Assembly: GCF_032854445.1 (NCBI RefSeq)
Contig: NC_088307.1
Location: forward strand, 10,614,017-10,678,016
DNA from: Liolophura sinensis
Lineage: Eukaryota; Mollusca; Polyplacophora; Chitonida; Chitonidae
Length of the DNA stretch: 64,000 bases
Direction: 5' to 3'
The notes beneath the pieces were generated by a model, which was not told the DNA's origin, did not search any database, and worked only from the letters and a program-made list of their open reading frames with translations. Below, piece after piece: positions 32,396-44,499 of this stretch. The number at the start of each line of letters is the position of its first letter. Position 1 is the stretch's first letter. Both the position numbers and the translations under genes were made by a program.

Positions 32396-35300
32396 TAAAA
32401 GAACCAGGTAAAAGGTACGCAATGTCAAGAATACTACCCAAGGTCATCACTTTACAGAAAAGAAGGCATCTCTGATTCGTAGACCAGCACAAGGGTAGTA
32501 AATGGAACGTTTACAGGCAAGAGATACAGGCACCAAGTCATAAATGCGACGTCAAGAGATAAATAATCTCATCACAGACACCTACAGCAGGTAATATAAA
32601 CGACGTCAAAGGGTCATTTATTTCAACAGAGACAAGAACGCCAGGTCATAAAAGCCTGAGGTCAACAACCTGAATAGCGACAGTTAAACCAGGTCATGAA
32701 TGGAGACCCAATGTTCATTTTTCTCAGAGATCTGGTCTCTTTGCATTGCCTTGATGTAGTGATGACAACCTATCATTTTCAGTATTTCTCAACGGTGACA
32801 CATTTTTACCAATATATACTTATGGCATGGTGGTACGGGGCGTATAAATTGCTACTATTTAAGCATTTAAGTAAACAGTTAGAACAAAAGCCTATCTGAA
32901 ATAAAATGACAAGATCCCGGTTTTTACCGGTTTTGTGTGACCATTTACCAACCATCACACTGTCGTCACTGATCTGGTTTTACTCTCTATGCTGTTAATC
33001 TTTTACATACTCACTTTCCAGACAGTGGATTTCCACTAGGAAGCCTTTCCCACTCGAAGGTGTCAACTGTGAAGACCAATTCGTCTGTGACATAGATCAC
33101 ATCTTGTATGGTCCATTTGGCACTTCCCCAGTTATTATCGGTAATCAGTCCCTCGATAAAGTTGGCATAGCCTTATAAAAAAAATCATTAAAACGTACAA
33201 ATCCCAAAATTTGAAAATAGCTAACCACCATAACCACTTGGAGTGAGTGAGTGAGTGAGTGAGTGCTTGGGGTTCAACGTCGTACTCAACAATTTTTCAG
33301 TCATATGACGACGAAGGAATCCTTAGGGTGCATGCACGTTTAATGTGCCTCCTTGTTGCAGGACGGATTTCTACCGCTCTTTTATTTAGTGCTGCTTCAC
33401 TGAGACGACTTACCGAAGGCAAGTAAGCTGCCCCGCCCGAGCCATTATACTGATACGGGTCAACCAGTCGTTGCACTATCCCCTTCATGCTGAACGCCAA
33501 GCGAGGAAGTTAAAACTTCCTCTTTTAAAGTCTTAGGTGTGACTCGATCAAGGAGTGATCCTGGATCTACCGGTCCTGAAGCGGACGCTCTACCAATTGT
33601 GCTATCCTGGCCGGTAATAACCACTTGGACAAGCCCTGACACTTTTAGGAGAGCATCTGCACTTTGTGTGTCTGTGAGTGGTTTGTCCGTGTTGAGCTTG
33701 TAGCGTGCTACTAATCTGTCAATGGTTTGCTTGTTTTGAGCTTGTGGCATGCTACTTATTCGTGATTTGTCTAGGTTGAGCTTGTGATGTGCCACAATCC
33801 TATTCAGTGACGTGTCTGTGTTGAGCTTGTAACGAGCGACTAATTTGCCAGTGGTGTATATGTGTTGAGCTTGTAATGTGCCACAAGCCTGTTCAGTGGT
33901 GTGTCTGTAATGAGCTTGTTGCGTGTTGGTTTGTCAGTGGTGTATTAGTGTAGAGTTTGTAGTGTGTCACTAGTTTGTTCAGTGTTGTATTTGTGTTGCG
34001 CTATTGGCGTGCCACTCGCCTGTTTGGCGATGTGTTTGTGTTGAGCTTTTAGCGTGTCACTATTCTATCGCAGATTGTCTGTGCTGAGTTTGAAGCGTGT
34101 CACCAGCCTGTTCAGTGGTTTGTCTCTGTTGAGTTTGTATCGAATCACTAGTCTGTTCAGTTTGTGTTGAGCTTGAGACGTGCCACGTGTCTGTGTTGAT
34201 CTTCTGTCACAAGTCTGTCGGTGCCGAACTTTGGCGTGCCTATCAGTCTCTTATGAGTTGCTGGAAGGCCACTACTCTCTTCAGTGCTTCACATCTGTTT
34301 GGCTTTATGAAATGTTTGGCCTGCAACTTTTACACATTAGTTAATGATTACTAACATCGAAATAATCTAACAAATGTAAGTTCACATACCGTCATTACCC
34401 CTTCGAATGTCTACACCAGCCGGCACAAAGACGCTGTCTCCCGTATAGAAATTCTCCAGGGCCTGATAGTCTCGGTTATTCCATGCTCTTTCATATTCGT
34501 CTAGACGTCCTCTTAGAATGTCCCGGATACCTGTGTGTGACACAAAGGTATAAAGCCTGAAAGACATTACTTACGCTCTTCGGCTTTTGGCATTGAATTA
34601 TTTGAATGTTGCCAATCGCTATACCTTACAGTTATTTCCCTTATGCGATGGCGACCGGTATTTGTGGGTGGAGGACATCAGATTAGCTGGTGAAAACTAC
34701 TGATGAACTTCACGCCTGTGACGTACAGATGTACACGCAATATTAGTGGGCTTTGACGTGGTATTCAACCATTACTGCTACCAATGATCCAACAAACAGT
34801 CAAAGCATGGGAACTCGCTGTGCACGCCTGGGTTTGAACCCACACCTCGTGCGTCTTAGGTATGGAAAGTCAAGAGGTTGTAATCGGCAGATCTATACGC
34901 TTTTGGTAGGGTGATCGTTGTGATGAATATTTTCTAATTCGCCTAAGGTTACTGCTCAGGACCATGCGAGGAGTACCTCATCAATGCTGTCGTTGTGAGT
35001 TCAATTACCCATGGATATATTACAATACTGAAATAACAATTTAAAGTGATATTTAAGGCGTCACCTGGAGTCTGTTAAGAATATTAGAAAATCTGTATAG
35101 TGTTTTGATATGTAGCATTGCAAATGTCCGGTGAACCGTGGTAAAGAAAGTGTCCATCGCTTACAGAACGTCTACAAAAAATATTTCAGTTTTTGTGGTG
35201 TTGTTGATGGTCAACTGAATGAGGGTCAGGACTTTCCAAAATCCAAGGGAAAAAAACATGGCTTTTTGAGAAGATTATAGACTGTTCAGATTAACGCGAT

Positions 35301-38300
35301 CTTTTCGGTCAAACACAAGGTACAAATGGCGTAAGCCTAAACAATATAATAAAAAGGTAACACAATCATCGTCATCTGTTTAATCTTATAACTTTCAGTT
35401 TCTGATATAAAAAAACTGTGCAATTTATCTAATCAGATACTTACTTGGGAGGCATCTGGGAAACTTGGCTGTTTCAAGAACCGTTTCTTTTCGGCACTCG
35501 AATCCCGTCGGACAACCTTGTGTCTGAAAATTTGGTGTAGATAAGGCATTACTCCAGGGAGATAAAACTGGCAATGTTCTGCTTGAAAAAAGAGGCAATT
35601 TATGGCACGTCTTAGAATCATAACGACAGTAATAGACTCAAGGATGAGTTACACAAAAGGTCCAAATCGTCTCTTTCTGTGACGTTGTAGTGCGTGTGTG
35701 CGTCATATACTGCATGTTTTAGGAGCACATATACGAGTCGCCGATAAATGTGACACAATAAAGGTAAGAATTAATGAGTTCACAGCATTGGGCCGCCGTG
35801 ATACAGGCGGGAAGGAGTTTTACGAGTTCCCCATTAAAAGCGTTGTGATCAGAATTCGTGTAGATATCAGCAGTGCATGTCCAAGTGGTTATTCTCGTTA
35901 CTTATTTTCACTGCAGCATTCAACACTCTGGAAATGTATGTATACTAACGCTTTTACGTCACACTGAACAATTTTTCATCTGACGAAGAAGAGTCATTTG
36001 GTGAGTATATATACACAGACATTACACTCAACCCAGTCCCATTATAATCACACCGAGACAACCAGTTCTTTTTCCTTGTTCGAACTTCTCAGTGCTGAGC
36101 GCCAAACAATTCGATATGGTCTGAACTGGGTTTGATCTCAGATCTCACGACATGGAAGAGGCTCTAACCACTCGGGCAACGAAGCGATCTACGAAGTTTA
36201 ATATATAATAATGAAATCGCAATATCAAACCTAGCTTTCGATAACATAGTAGCTGTCAGCGGGTTTGCCAGGAGCCTAAACATTATTGGTGTACTCTAGG
36301 AACTACAATTTCCTCCACCATTTGAATTTTTTCTTCGTCGTATTAATGAAAAAATTGTGGATTAACTCTTTGTACACCAAGTAAATAAATACATGTATAC
36401 ATACTTCACAAGTTGGCTTCTTAGCACAAGTAACAGCACTGCTCTGCAAAACAAAAAAGGATTATAGCAGAATTATACGCATAAAAAAGAACAATTAATC
36501 GTCCTAAAAGTGTATTTTCACAAATCGATGCTTGCCATTTCACAAATGCATCAAACAACAAGAAGTGCACAGTCCAAATATCAACAATAACAACAACAAA
36601 AATGTCGTCCTTCAGTGGATTTGCTATGTGCAGCTAAAAAGCGCATGAAATGACTCTCGACCCTACATTATTTAAATATTTGATCAGTGTTTTACGCTTT
36701 GCCCCAGAATATTTCACATGTACGACTGCTGACACCTGTTATGTGAACAACTGCCGTTAGCTTCTAAATTTAGCTTGCCACTGTTTACATATGCTGAGTT
36801 CAGGGCCTGCTGTCTGTCTCTGTCTTAGAATGTTCCAGAATACGCTCAGTTCGGGGCCTGTTTGTTTACAACAAGTGATCAAAAATTTGCTTATTCTAGA
36901 AAATTCCACCAGTCTCTATAAGACCTATGAAAGTAGGTCAAAGGAGGAGAAAGGAGAATTATTGAGAGTTTTGGATGCTTTCGCTGTGTGTTACTTTAGT
37001 AGGCCTTTTATGCTGAATTTAGATGTCTTTATAGACTCTGACTTTGTTATATCCTATCTCCACCGAGAACTTGTTTCAGTTTGAACTTGCATGTTTAAAT
37101 TTTGCTCTTGTGTACACAGTGCTTATTAGTACACGGTCCCTGTCTGTGGAATTTTGTGTATATTTCGTCATACACTCAGTTATACTGTGGATTTTCCCTC
37201 TTGTGAATATTGCCTCTGTGCATTTGTGCCTTTGTGGTTTTCAGCATTGTGGAATATATGCATCCGTTTGGACTTGACACTGTTGTACATGTAAGTACTT
37301 TAGTATTTGTATAGATATTGCTATCCTTCTTGTTAAACTTAAGTACTTTAGTATTTGTATAAGTCTTGTTATCTGTTCTTGTTAAACCTAATAAACTGTT
37401 GTAAAATAAAATCTGCTGGTTTTGGTTACATTTTTGTGCGACTTAACTGTCGTGTATTTCGAACAAGCCATCTCTTTATAATACAGACAGTTTGGGTCGT
37501 AACACACTATAGAGAGTGAGAAAAGTCTCAGGTGAGGGGGCTTGGAAGTTCCAACTGTTATAAAAGGGCACCAAAGGATGTGACTTTATCTATTTGCGGC
37601 GAAGGGTGAAAGCAGATCTAAACACCCACGGCTTCCCCCAAAGTACTTTTTACGATAAAAATACATTTTTATCAAGAATTCTTTTGAGACACATCACGTG
37701 TAAGAGAAACCAGAGACACGATGTCGCGTTACTTACACACTCTTCAGTCTATTTGGCACTAAAGCAGGGTTGGTGTGACGTCACACCGGAAACAAGCAGG
37801 TTATAGAAATAACTTGCGTCTGATTGACGAAAGTGATAATGATTGATTGAAACGTTTAACATTGCAGCGCTTTCGATGTTGTTTACGTTCGAGTTTTTTG
37901 CTTCCTTTAAACTGCGATGTCATGGTTTTATACTTCAAGGCAACTATCATACGGTACACTTTTAAACTTTGGTCGGGGTATTCTATTGGTGCGTATAAAC
38001 GATTGGTATAATGTTGTTAAGTCTTCTAAAGGCATGATCAAGAAGAAATGGAATAAAACTGTCAGATAAATTTATCTCTGTACAGACATGGGTTCTGCTG
38101 GTTAAATAAACTTCCCACAAACGTGATTCCTTTCTGTTGTTCCCATATGATTCTTTACTAAATGTGTCGACAACTGCGATTGACAATAAAATACCATTAA
38201 CATCACAGCCGTTTTTTTTTTTACCCAATTCTGCCTAAGACGTGGCGATGGAGGGGTGTCGGTGGAAAGTATTTAATCATTTACTTGAACGGTTAGGTAT

Positions 38301-38742
38301 ACTGGTAACCCTAACTGATCTAAACTTAAAAGCGACAAAGAGTATATCTATTTATTTGATTTTGCGCCGTGCTCAAGAATGTTTCACTTATAGGACGGCA
38401 GCCACATGATGGTGGAAACCCAAGAAACACACAGCCACCCGCAGATTGATGACACACCTCCCCACTTATGACTGGTAAGGAGGCCAGCATGAGTTGGGTT
38501 TGAACTCACAGCGACTGCATGGATGAGAGGCTTCTGGGTCATTGCGCCGGGCCGGTACGTTAATCTCCTTGGCCACGGAGGCCCCATTTTGTAATACAAA
38601 AATAAAACTTTACTAGATAGTTTTGGTCCGAATTACGTAAGAAAGTAAAAGTTTCAGGTACTTACGTCTTTGACGACACAACATCAAGCATACTCACCGA
38701 AACCAAAAAAGCGATTGTCAACAAGAATCTGTTGGACGTCAT
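32136..38742 (-). CDS. Gene A: secreted Cys-motif plus DUF4440/SnoaL-like (NTF2-fold) protein, 178 aa
   Basis: Six exons on the minus strand join in frame: 38742-38698, 36443-36405, 35523-35445, 34530-34390, 33171-33015 and 32211-32136 (45, 39, 79, 141, 157 and 76 nt; intron phases 0,0,1,1,2). All introns are GT-AG. Residues 1-15 (MTSNRFLLTIAFLVS) form a signal peptide core. Residues 20-53 carry five Cys, including CETQGCPTGFEC and KFPRC. Residues 55 to about 175 form an NTF2-fold domain: RLDEYERAWNNRDYQALENF, then YTGDSVFVPAG, KWTIQDVIYV and the closing strands DIILWKIIDGTYYIQYGVSN. This is the DUF4440/SnoaL layout. No catalytic residue set is evident, so ligand or protein binding is as likely as enzyme activity. 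A stronger donor (TCG|GTGAGT) was chosen for exon 1 over one 32 nt downstream, because only it keeps the frame. Paralogues are C and D. Confidence 0.87.
32302..32393. repeat. (TA)n microsatellite in gene A intron 5
   Basis: About 46 uninterrupted TA units, 90 bp upstream of the gene A last exon on the minus strand. Confidence 0.95.
32490..32710. repeat. Degenerate minisatellite, gene A intron 5
   Basis: Three to four copies around CCAGGTCATAAAAGCC and GACGTCAA, related to the 56690-56950 array in the same intron of gene D. Confidence 0.5.
32912..33000 (-). repeat. Dispersed repeat R1, core only
   Basis: ATGACAAGATCCCGG, GTGACCATTTACCAACCATC and ACTGTCGTCACTGATCTGGT, the reverse of the R1 core, in gene A intron 5 close to exon 5. 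Confidence 0.6.
33239..33615 (-). repeat. SINE family F3, full length (about 375 bp)
   Basis: On the minus strand it begins GGCCAGGATAGCACAATTGG with tRNA-like A box TAGAGCGTCCGC, passes TTTAAAAGAGGAAGTTTTAA and TATCAGTATAATGGCTCGGG, and ends TATGACTGAAAAATTGTTGA...(CACT)n. It is inserted in gene A intron 4. Confidence 0.85.
33640..34290. repeat. About 45-bp minisatellite in gene A intron 4
   Basis: About 14 variable units of GTGTCTGTGTTGAGCTTGTA with GCGTGCCACTAGTCTGTTCA. A single related unit (AGTCTGTGAGTGGTTTGTCT, then TTAAGCTTGTAG) sits at 58295-58335 in the matching intron of gene D. Confidence 0.8.
35955..36192 (-). repeat. SINE family F2, in gene A intron 2
   Basis: Reverse tail (CTGAACAATTTTTCATCTGA), body (CTCAGTGCTGAGCGCCAAAC) and tRNA-like head (AGGCTCTAACCACTCGGGCA). 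Confidence 0.7.
36672..36770 (-). repeat. SINE family F1 fragment, gene A intron 1
   Basis: ATTTGATCAGTGTTTTACGC and GAATATTTCACATGTACGAC only. Confidence 0.55.
36783..37530 (+). other. Unassigned block with poly(A)-like end; possible solo LTR
   Basis: A 97-codon open frame (36791-37084) has no recognisable domain. It is followed by a near-duplicate of AAGTACTTTAGTATTTGTAT (37292 and 37340), AATAAA signals at about 37390-37410 and GGGTCGTAACACA at about 37493. This layout is reminiscent of an LTR with a polyadenylation site, but no matching 5' end or retroelement coding region was found. Confidence 0.25.
38346..38586 (-). repeat. SINE family F1, near full length
   Basis: TCTATTTATTTGATTTTGCG, GAACTCACAGCGACTGCATG and head CCTTGGCCACGGAGGCCCC. 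It lies in gene A intron 1, about 110 bp from exon 1. Confidence 0.85.
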
Positions 38743-38850
38743 TGCGTGGAAAATATTTGATTTTTACAAAAGAAATTTTTTTTTTTTGTAGAAAGACAAC
38801 CGTTTCAACCCTTGTACAACGACGGTTGGACGAGCAAATTCACTGTTTTA

Positions 38851-38860
38851 GATTTATAAG
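38851..38860 (-). promoter_or_regulatory. Candidate TATA box of gene A
   Basis: CTTATAAATC on the minus strand, about 110 nt upstream of the gene A ATG. No core element other than the TATA box is clear. Confidence 0.4.
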
Positions 38861-38959
38861 ATGGTCACAACAGGGGGCGTGTCGCATGGGGGAGTGGCCA
38901 GTCTCCCGTTCCTATTATCAGCGCTTGGTCGAGATCATAACTTTTTCTTAACTTCTTAC

Positions 38960-39525
38960 TTACCGGTGTTAGCACGTTGGAATAAGACGTCAGCACGCTT
39001 ATAGATCGCAAAAAAGTTAAAAAATATGCAGTAAAAATGTCACTTGAGGATGATATTGCAAATACACTGCAGTGAGTATGATTAAAGTCAACACTTACTA
39101 AATTAAAAATCCATTATATATCCAGTACATTCGTACTACGATCAAAAGTTCACCGCCGTATATCCCAGCAAATCTCTCAGTGATCTCTATAGGTCAACTT
39201 AGTTTCTACTAAACATGTATATGGCGGAGGTATGTGACAAGTGAGACTTGAAATTCAGACATCAAACCAGCTGTTACCACTTTACACGCTTTCAAAGTGG
39301 TCTTACGCGGTTTCATGGATTTTGTTATTGTACAGAGTGTGGGACCACATCAGCTATGTAGGTCAAGTATGTGTGAAGATTAAAACCTTTTTATCACTAT
39401 GCTGGTCGATGTTTGTCGTGTCACGATGTCAGTAAGGTGGTGCAAGCGTGTTGAATTCAAACGGAAACCCGCCACCCGTGGTCAGTTGAAGTTACTGTGA
39501 ATACACACTCTCCCCAAAAGGAAGC
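38960..39525. other. Between divergent genes A and C, nothing recognised
   Basis: No exon or repeat was recognised here. A transposon fragment or distal regulatory sequence cannot be excluded. Confidence 0.35.
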
Positions 39526-39530
39526 GGACC

Positions 39531-39876
39531 ACTTCGGTGGCACAATGGTCAGAACGTCCACCTCGAAGTCAGGAAACCCCGGATTCAAACGCGGGTCGGG
39601 TCATACCAAAGACTTAAAAAATGGTAAATGTTGCTGCTTCGCTTGGCGCTCAAAGGTGAAAGTAAGGAAACTAGGCTGGTTGGCCCGGTGTCAATTGTGA
39701 CATGTGTCTTAGGCATGATACTTCAGTCACGGCAGCACGTTGACGGCATGGACTCGCCTTGCCTCAAGAAGACACAGTATATGTAAACACACCTAATGAC
39801 TCCTCGTCGTCATATGACTGAAAAATTGTTCAGTACCGCACGACATTAAACGCCAAGCATTCATTCATTCATTGCA
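39531..39876 (+). repeat. SINE family F2, full length (about 345 bp)
   Basis: Head TTCGGTGGCACAATGGTCAG with B box GGATTCAAACGCGGGTC, then body CGCTTGGCGCTCAAAGGTGA, CATGGACTCGCCTTGCCTCA, and tail CATATGACTGAAAAATTGTT...CATTCATTCATT. This is the reference copy for the family in this window. Confidence 0.85.
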
Positions 39877-40018
39877 AAAGGAAGCGCAAAGATGGCACAG
39901 GGTGGTATAATTAGATGCTGAGATCAATGTGATACTGCTTACATTGCTTGTAGTTTCCTTGAGATTCTTACATTCTCTAGGTGGAAAAAAGATGATGATC
40001 TTAGGAGAGTTTCGAATT

Positions 40019-40338
40019 GGAACTCTTTTGGTATTAAAGGTTAAAATAGTCCTACTGCATCATGTGACTTGTGAGAAATGCTAGAAAAAGTATTTTTGAC
40101 AGGAATTTACAAATCACCTGTCTCGGTGTGTTCCAGGCATGAATGACATCTCTTTCTTTCAGGATCTTCTCGTGTTCATAAACTTTAAGTTCCTCAGATG
40201 TCTCCATCGTTCATCTATTCTAAATGAGTTTTTGTGAAACTTTTTTTTCAGATCCCCGTGTCCAAATAGTTGCCAAATTTGTTTGACAGGTCACATGAAA
40301 CAGTAGAACTTTTCTTACCTTTGGCGATAAAAGAGTTC
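40019..40338. mobile_element. 320-bp MITE-like element, copy 2
   Basis: Imperfect terminal inverted repeats of about 50 bp: GGAACTCTTTTGGTATTAAA at the left and, reverse-complemented, GAACTCTTTTATCGCCAAAG at the right, both continuing to CTACTG and TCATGTGAC. Internal sequence matches 18985-19305. No ORF is present and a target duplication is not resolved. Confidence 0.7.
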
Positions 40339-41223
40339 GAATATAAAAATTCCCCTGTTATCCTCCTATGAACAAAAGCAGATTTATCACGTAAAAATTC
40401 ACCTGTGTCTTTTTATCTTGGCACCATATAGTTTGAGATCCAAGAGGCCTGTTTTTACAGATCGTCGTAGAATGCTGGTAACAGATGTGAATGTAAAGCT
40501 GTCATTATTTTACAATAATGTGGAGAGGAAATTGTCGACAATTCAAGCACAACACTTATATTGAACATTTCAAACTGGCATCTTTACTGAAAATGTTCGG
40601 AATGTTTTGTACTTTAGAATTTTGAGAAATCAGAATAACAGCTGTATCCGAGTCAACAAGGCGAAACTCGGCAATAACTTTGTCGGAAATGGATGAAGCG
40701 GTCCAAAAGTTGAAAACATGTATCTAGTTTTAGTTCAACAAGAAAAAGTGTTTTTAAATAAAAAAAATCTTTTAAGCAAACTGTTGATGTTCAAAAAAGG
40801 ACGAAAAAGAGATAATTTTGTCGAAAATCGACTTAACAATGAATACCATGTACAAAGTTTTAATTCAATACTGCTAACGCTTTTAGGAATAAAAAAACTG
40901 ACTGAACATGATAAATCCACAAAACGCCGCAAAAGTCGAACATGATATGTAATTCATCGTGACACATCTAGCAAGTTTCAATTCCTTACGATTGACAGTT
41001 TTGAAAAAGTAAATAAAAAGGCTGGAAAATCGTCTAGATTCCAAACAGGAGAAAAACAATCCTCGTCTGTATTAAACTCGGTATGATGAAAAATGAAACA
41101 GCGTTATGTTGCAATTCATTACCATTAATAAAATAAAAAGAAAGACCGCTCTTGTCTTACTCCAAGTAGGTTGGAGTAAGACAAATCATCCGTAGTCTAC
41201 TTTTCGAACATCTTTTTGTCATA

Positions 41224-41492
41224 TTGGCCCCATGAGCTCAGTTGGTAGAGCGTCCACTGGCAGTAGATCCAAGACCATTAAAAGAGGAAGTTTTAACTTC
41301 GTCGATCGTCTTTCAGCATTGAGGGCATAGTGCAACAACTGGTTAACCCGTATCAGTATAATGGCCTCCGGTATGTCGTCTCAGTGAAGCAACACTAGGT
41401 AAAAGAGTGGTTGAAATCCGTCCTACAAGAAGGAGGCTCATTATATACACTCTAAGTACTCCTTCGTCGTCACATGACTGAAAAATTGACAC
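41224..41492 (+). repeat. SINE family F3
   Basis: Head CCATGAGCTCAGTTGGTAGA, body AAAGAGGAAGTTTTAACTTC and TATCAGTATAATGGCCTCCG, tail CGTCACATGACTGAAAAATT. The last tail segment is missing. Confidence 0.8.
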
Positions 41493-41499
41493 CTTTTTC

Positions 41500-43767
41500 T
41501 TTTTCTCAACGATACATATATTGTTTTATACTGTTTTATATATTGTTTATAAATAGTAAATTTATTTATTTGTCTGATTGGTGTTTACTGCAGTCAGTTT
41601 CATGAATGGAGAAAAGCGGTGTAGCCAGGGGGCAAACCACTGTCTTTTGACACGTTCCTCACCAACCTTCCCACGTGTAACGTACAGATCTTTCCACTGA
41701 ATTAATGAATGATGTCCCAACGTGGACACGGTGACCATTGAACGTTTGTTGTCAGCAAGTCTCCATTAACCACCCTAATTTGTACATACGTGGCCGTGTG
41801 GCCATATATATGACATAAATCCCCAAGCATACATACTTATGTATAACGAATAGAGGAGAAAATCAGAACTGAAAGAAAGAAGTGACGTGACGAAGTTGTC
41901 AAGAACAGTCACTAACAGCTGTGGTAAGTTTCACCTAATGAGGTGAACAGTTTCTTCCACTGGAACTGACTTACCGCCATGCCGTATACCATCGGCCGAT
42001 CCCACATAGCCATTTCTGACTTAAGTCAGTTAGAAAGTATGTTTTCTGAGTTATGCCACAATGTATTTTGCTATTGTATTAGATTATTCTGTTTAATATA
42101 GCACCTACATTCTAGTAATTCATCATAAAGATTCTACGAAACAAATAGGATATAACAGTATTACGTTATTACAACAGGATACAATGTAGCATCACTCACA
42201 TCACTGGCTTTCTGTTAAAATTAACAGGTTAATCTTTTTGGTTTATGTATATTGGGTTGCCTAATTTCACCTAGATGTTACCAATCTGCAATTCAAATAA
42301 TTTCATAAGCGATGCAAGATCCCAAAAATATTAACCTAAGTAGTGTTTTAAGATGAAATATGCCCTGTGAACTCTGACATTTATGAAATGATGACCTGTC
42401 TTAAAAAACCAAAACATTCAGCTTTCTAAGGCGTCGGTGATTGTACTGTATAGAGAATTTGCTCGTGGATACATGTTTATACTGTACTGAACATTTCTAA
42501 TTTTTATTAAAAATATTAATATTTTGTTATCGCAACTGATATTCTAACATGGTACATAATTTGAATACTGATTTAGAACATGCCTTGCGTCTTTCCCACA
42601 TCACTGAAAACTGTTTACTCCTTCTCTTTGTATGCCTGTTTCCTATTTTAGTACTTTATGTACTTTCTTACCTCTTTGGTGGTTTCTGTTACACGTCATT
42701 TTTGGGAACTGGCTTTGCGATCATTGACCTGGAAGGTCCTTATTGCTTGACGGCTGGTATACGAATGTCTGTTTCTACGCATAGATTTGAACTGATTGGT
42801 ATCCACATGCATTGTGCATGAGAGTGTATTTTGGATAGCTGAAAAATGCTTTTCCTTAAATATTTTAAAATTAACTTTCTGTGGAGCTTGTGCAGACAAC
42901 GTGAACAGGAGGTTGGTTGTATATTTTCTGGATCCAGATATTAAAGGGGCCTTATATGATGCTTTGTATACTTTAGGTATCCAGTATATTTTGGCCAAAT
43001 CTTCATTATCTGACCTATGCGAAATACCTCTTTACCTTAGAAACATTTGGTGATCGTTTAGAATGTTATCAAATGTGTCCCCAGCCGCAGAGTATGTAGA
43101 ATATGTGGCTGAAGGAGCACCTGTGTTCAAGTCTTCTACTAGTACATTGTAACACTATTTTTGGCTGATAATAATTATATTATTATATTAAATTATAATA
43201 TATATATATTTATTATATTTCGGGACGATAAAATATTTCTGACGGACATCTGCATGGCCGTCTTTGCGCAGTTGTTCGAAAGGAGAAGGAGTGCGGAAGG
43301 AGTTTTCGTCTTATTAGCTGGCGGATTGTCGCTTTTCACGTGGTTAAACCTAGCAAACAACAGATATTGAGTTATTGAGATACAGAACATGAGGTAACTT
43401 AATCTCGTTGTGATGTTGTACTCACGTATTTTTAAACCGCGTCCAGTACTATCTTCTGCTCTCCATCTACATGAATCTTTCTCGGCTATCTTATACTTAG
43501 GTCCTTTCATCAATGTCGTTTTAAATTCATTATTTTTCTCAATATCCAGGTTACCATGTTTACACAATTCACAGTCACTATTATATATACCAGACAAGTA
43601 TTAAATAATTAACTCTTATAATAACCCTACGATGGCTTTAGAATAATTCAAAATTTGACCCACCACAAGAATGGTAAGAATTGCAGACTGAGTTTGAGTC
43701 CCTCTTGGGCGGTTTTAATTAGCTGAACATTAAAATGAATGAATAAATAAACAAATAAATAAACAAA

Positions 43768-43814
<47 letters not shown>

Positions 43815-44225
43815 ATCTCGATATTTCGCTACAGACTGAAGACGAGATCTTGGCCACTGAGAGCTTTTAATGATGATTTCTGTATTTCCCTGTTATTCCA
43901 GAGTAAATACTTTACGGATAGTGAATAAAACTGTAACTATAAGCAATCTATGTACACTGTCTTGTGGATTAATTGAACTAGCAAGGTAAGGAAGTGTTTT
44001 TTGGGATCATAAATGCTCGATTCCTTAAACTATCTCTCACCATGGCTCCGGGATTTCCGTTATTATGAGTTCAAAATGTGTGTGACAGTATTAGCTACAT
44101 GGTAACTTAGTGATAGGATACGCAAAAATATGGTGTCAGTAATCCTCATATGTACCACATACCATACCATATATTTGCGTATCCTATCACTGAACTAGAC
44201 CTATCAATTCAGTGGGAGGGGGGGG
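41500..44225. other. Intergenic, no supported gene
   Basis: Holds a weak SINE-like piece at 41562-41700, a LINE-tail-like repeat at about 42705-42795 (related to 47690-47840) and an (AAAT)n run at 43735-43816. ORFs 42549-42821 and 43193-43597 have no recognisable domain. Confidence 0.4.
43735..43816. repeat. (AAAT)n microsatellite
   Basis: About 20 tetranucleotide units with a few AAAC variants at the left end. Confidence 0.9.
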
Positions 44226-44232
44226 GGGGGGG

Positions 44233-44475
44233 CAACGTGGCTCAGTTGATTAGCGCGCTAGCGCAGCGTAATGACCCAGGAGCCTCTCACCAATGCGGTT
44301 GTTGTGAGTTCCTCTCCGGCCGTATGTGGGAAGGTCTGTCAACATCCTGCGGATGGTCGTGGGATTCCCCCGGGCTGTACCCGGTTTCTTCCCACCATAA
44401 TGCTGGCCCCCATCGTATAAGTGAAATATTCTTGAGTACGGCGTAAAACACCAATCAAATAAATAATTAAGTAAA
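44233..44475 (+). repeat. SINE family F1, full length
   Basis: Head CAACGTGGCTCAGTTGATTA preceded by a poly-G tract, tail AATCAAATAAATAATTAAGT. The AAGTCCAGCTCATGCTGG part of the body is deleted. Confidence 0.88.
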
Positions 44476-44499
44476 TCAATTCAACACAGAAGACCGAGG

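Noticed and set aside
36791..37530. Possible solo LTR
   Set aside because: Polyadenylation-like features only; no paired end, primer-binding site or target duplication was found, so it is kept as unassigned.
38666..38697. Alternative downstream donor for gene A exon 1 (AAGAC|GTAAGT)
   Set aside because: It gives phase 2, which would put exon 2 out of frame unless a shifted acceptor is used; the GTGAGT donor at 38697-38692 gives phase 0 as in gene C.
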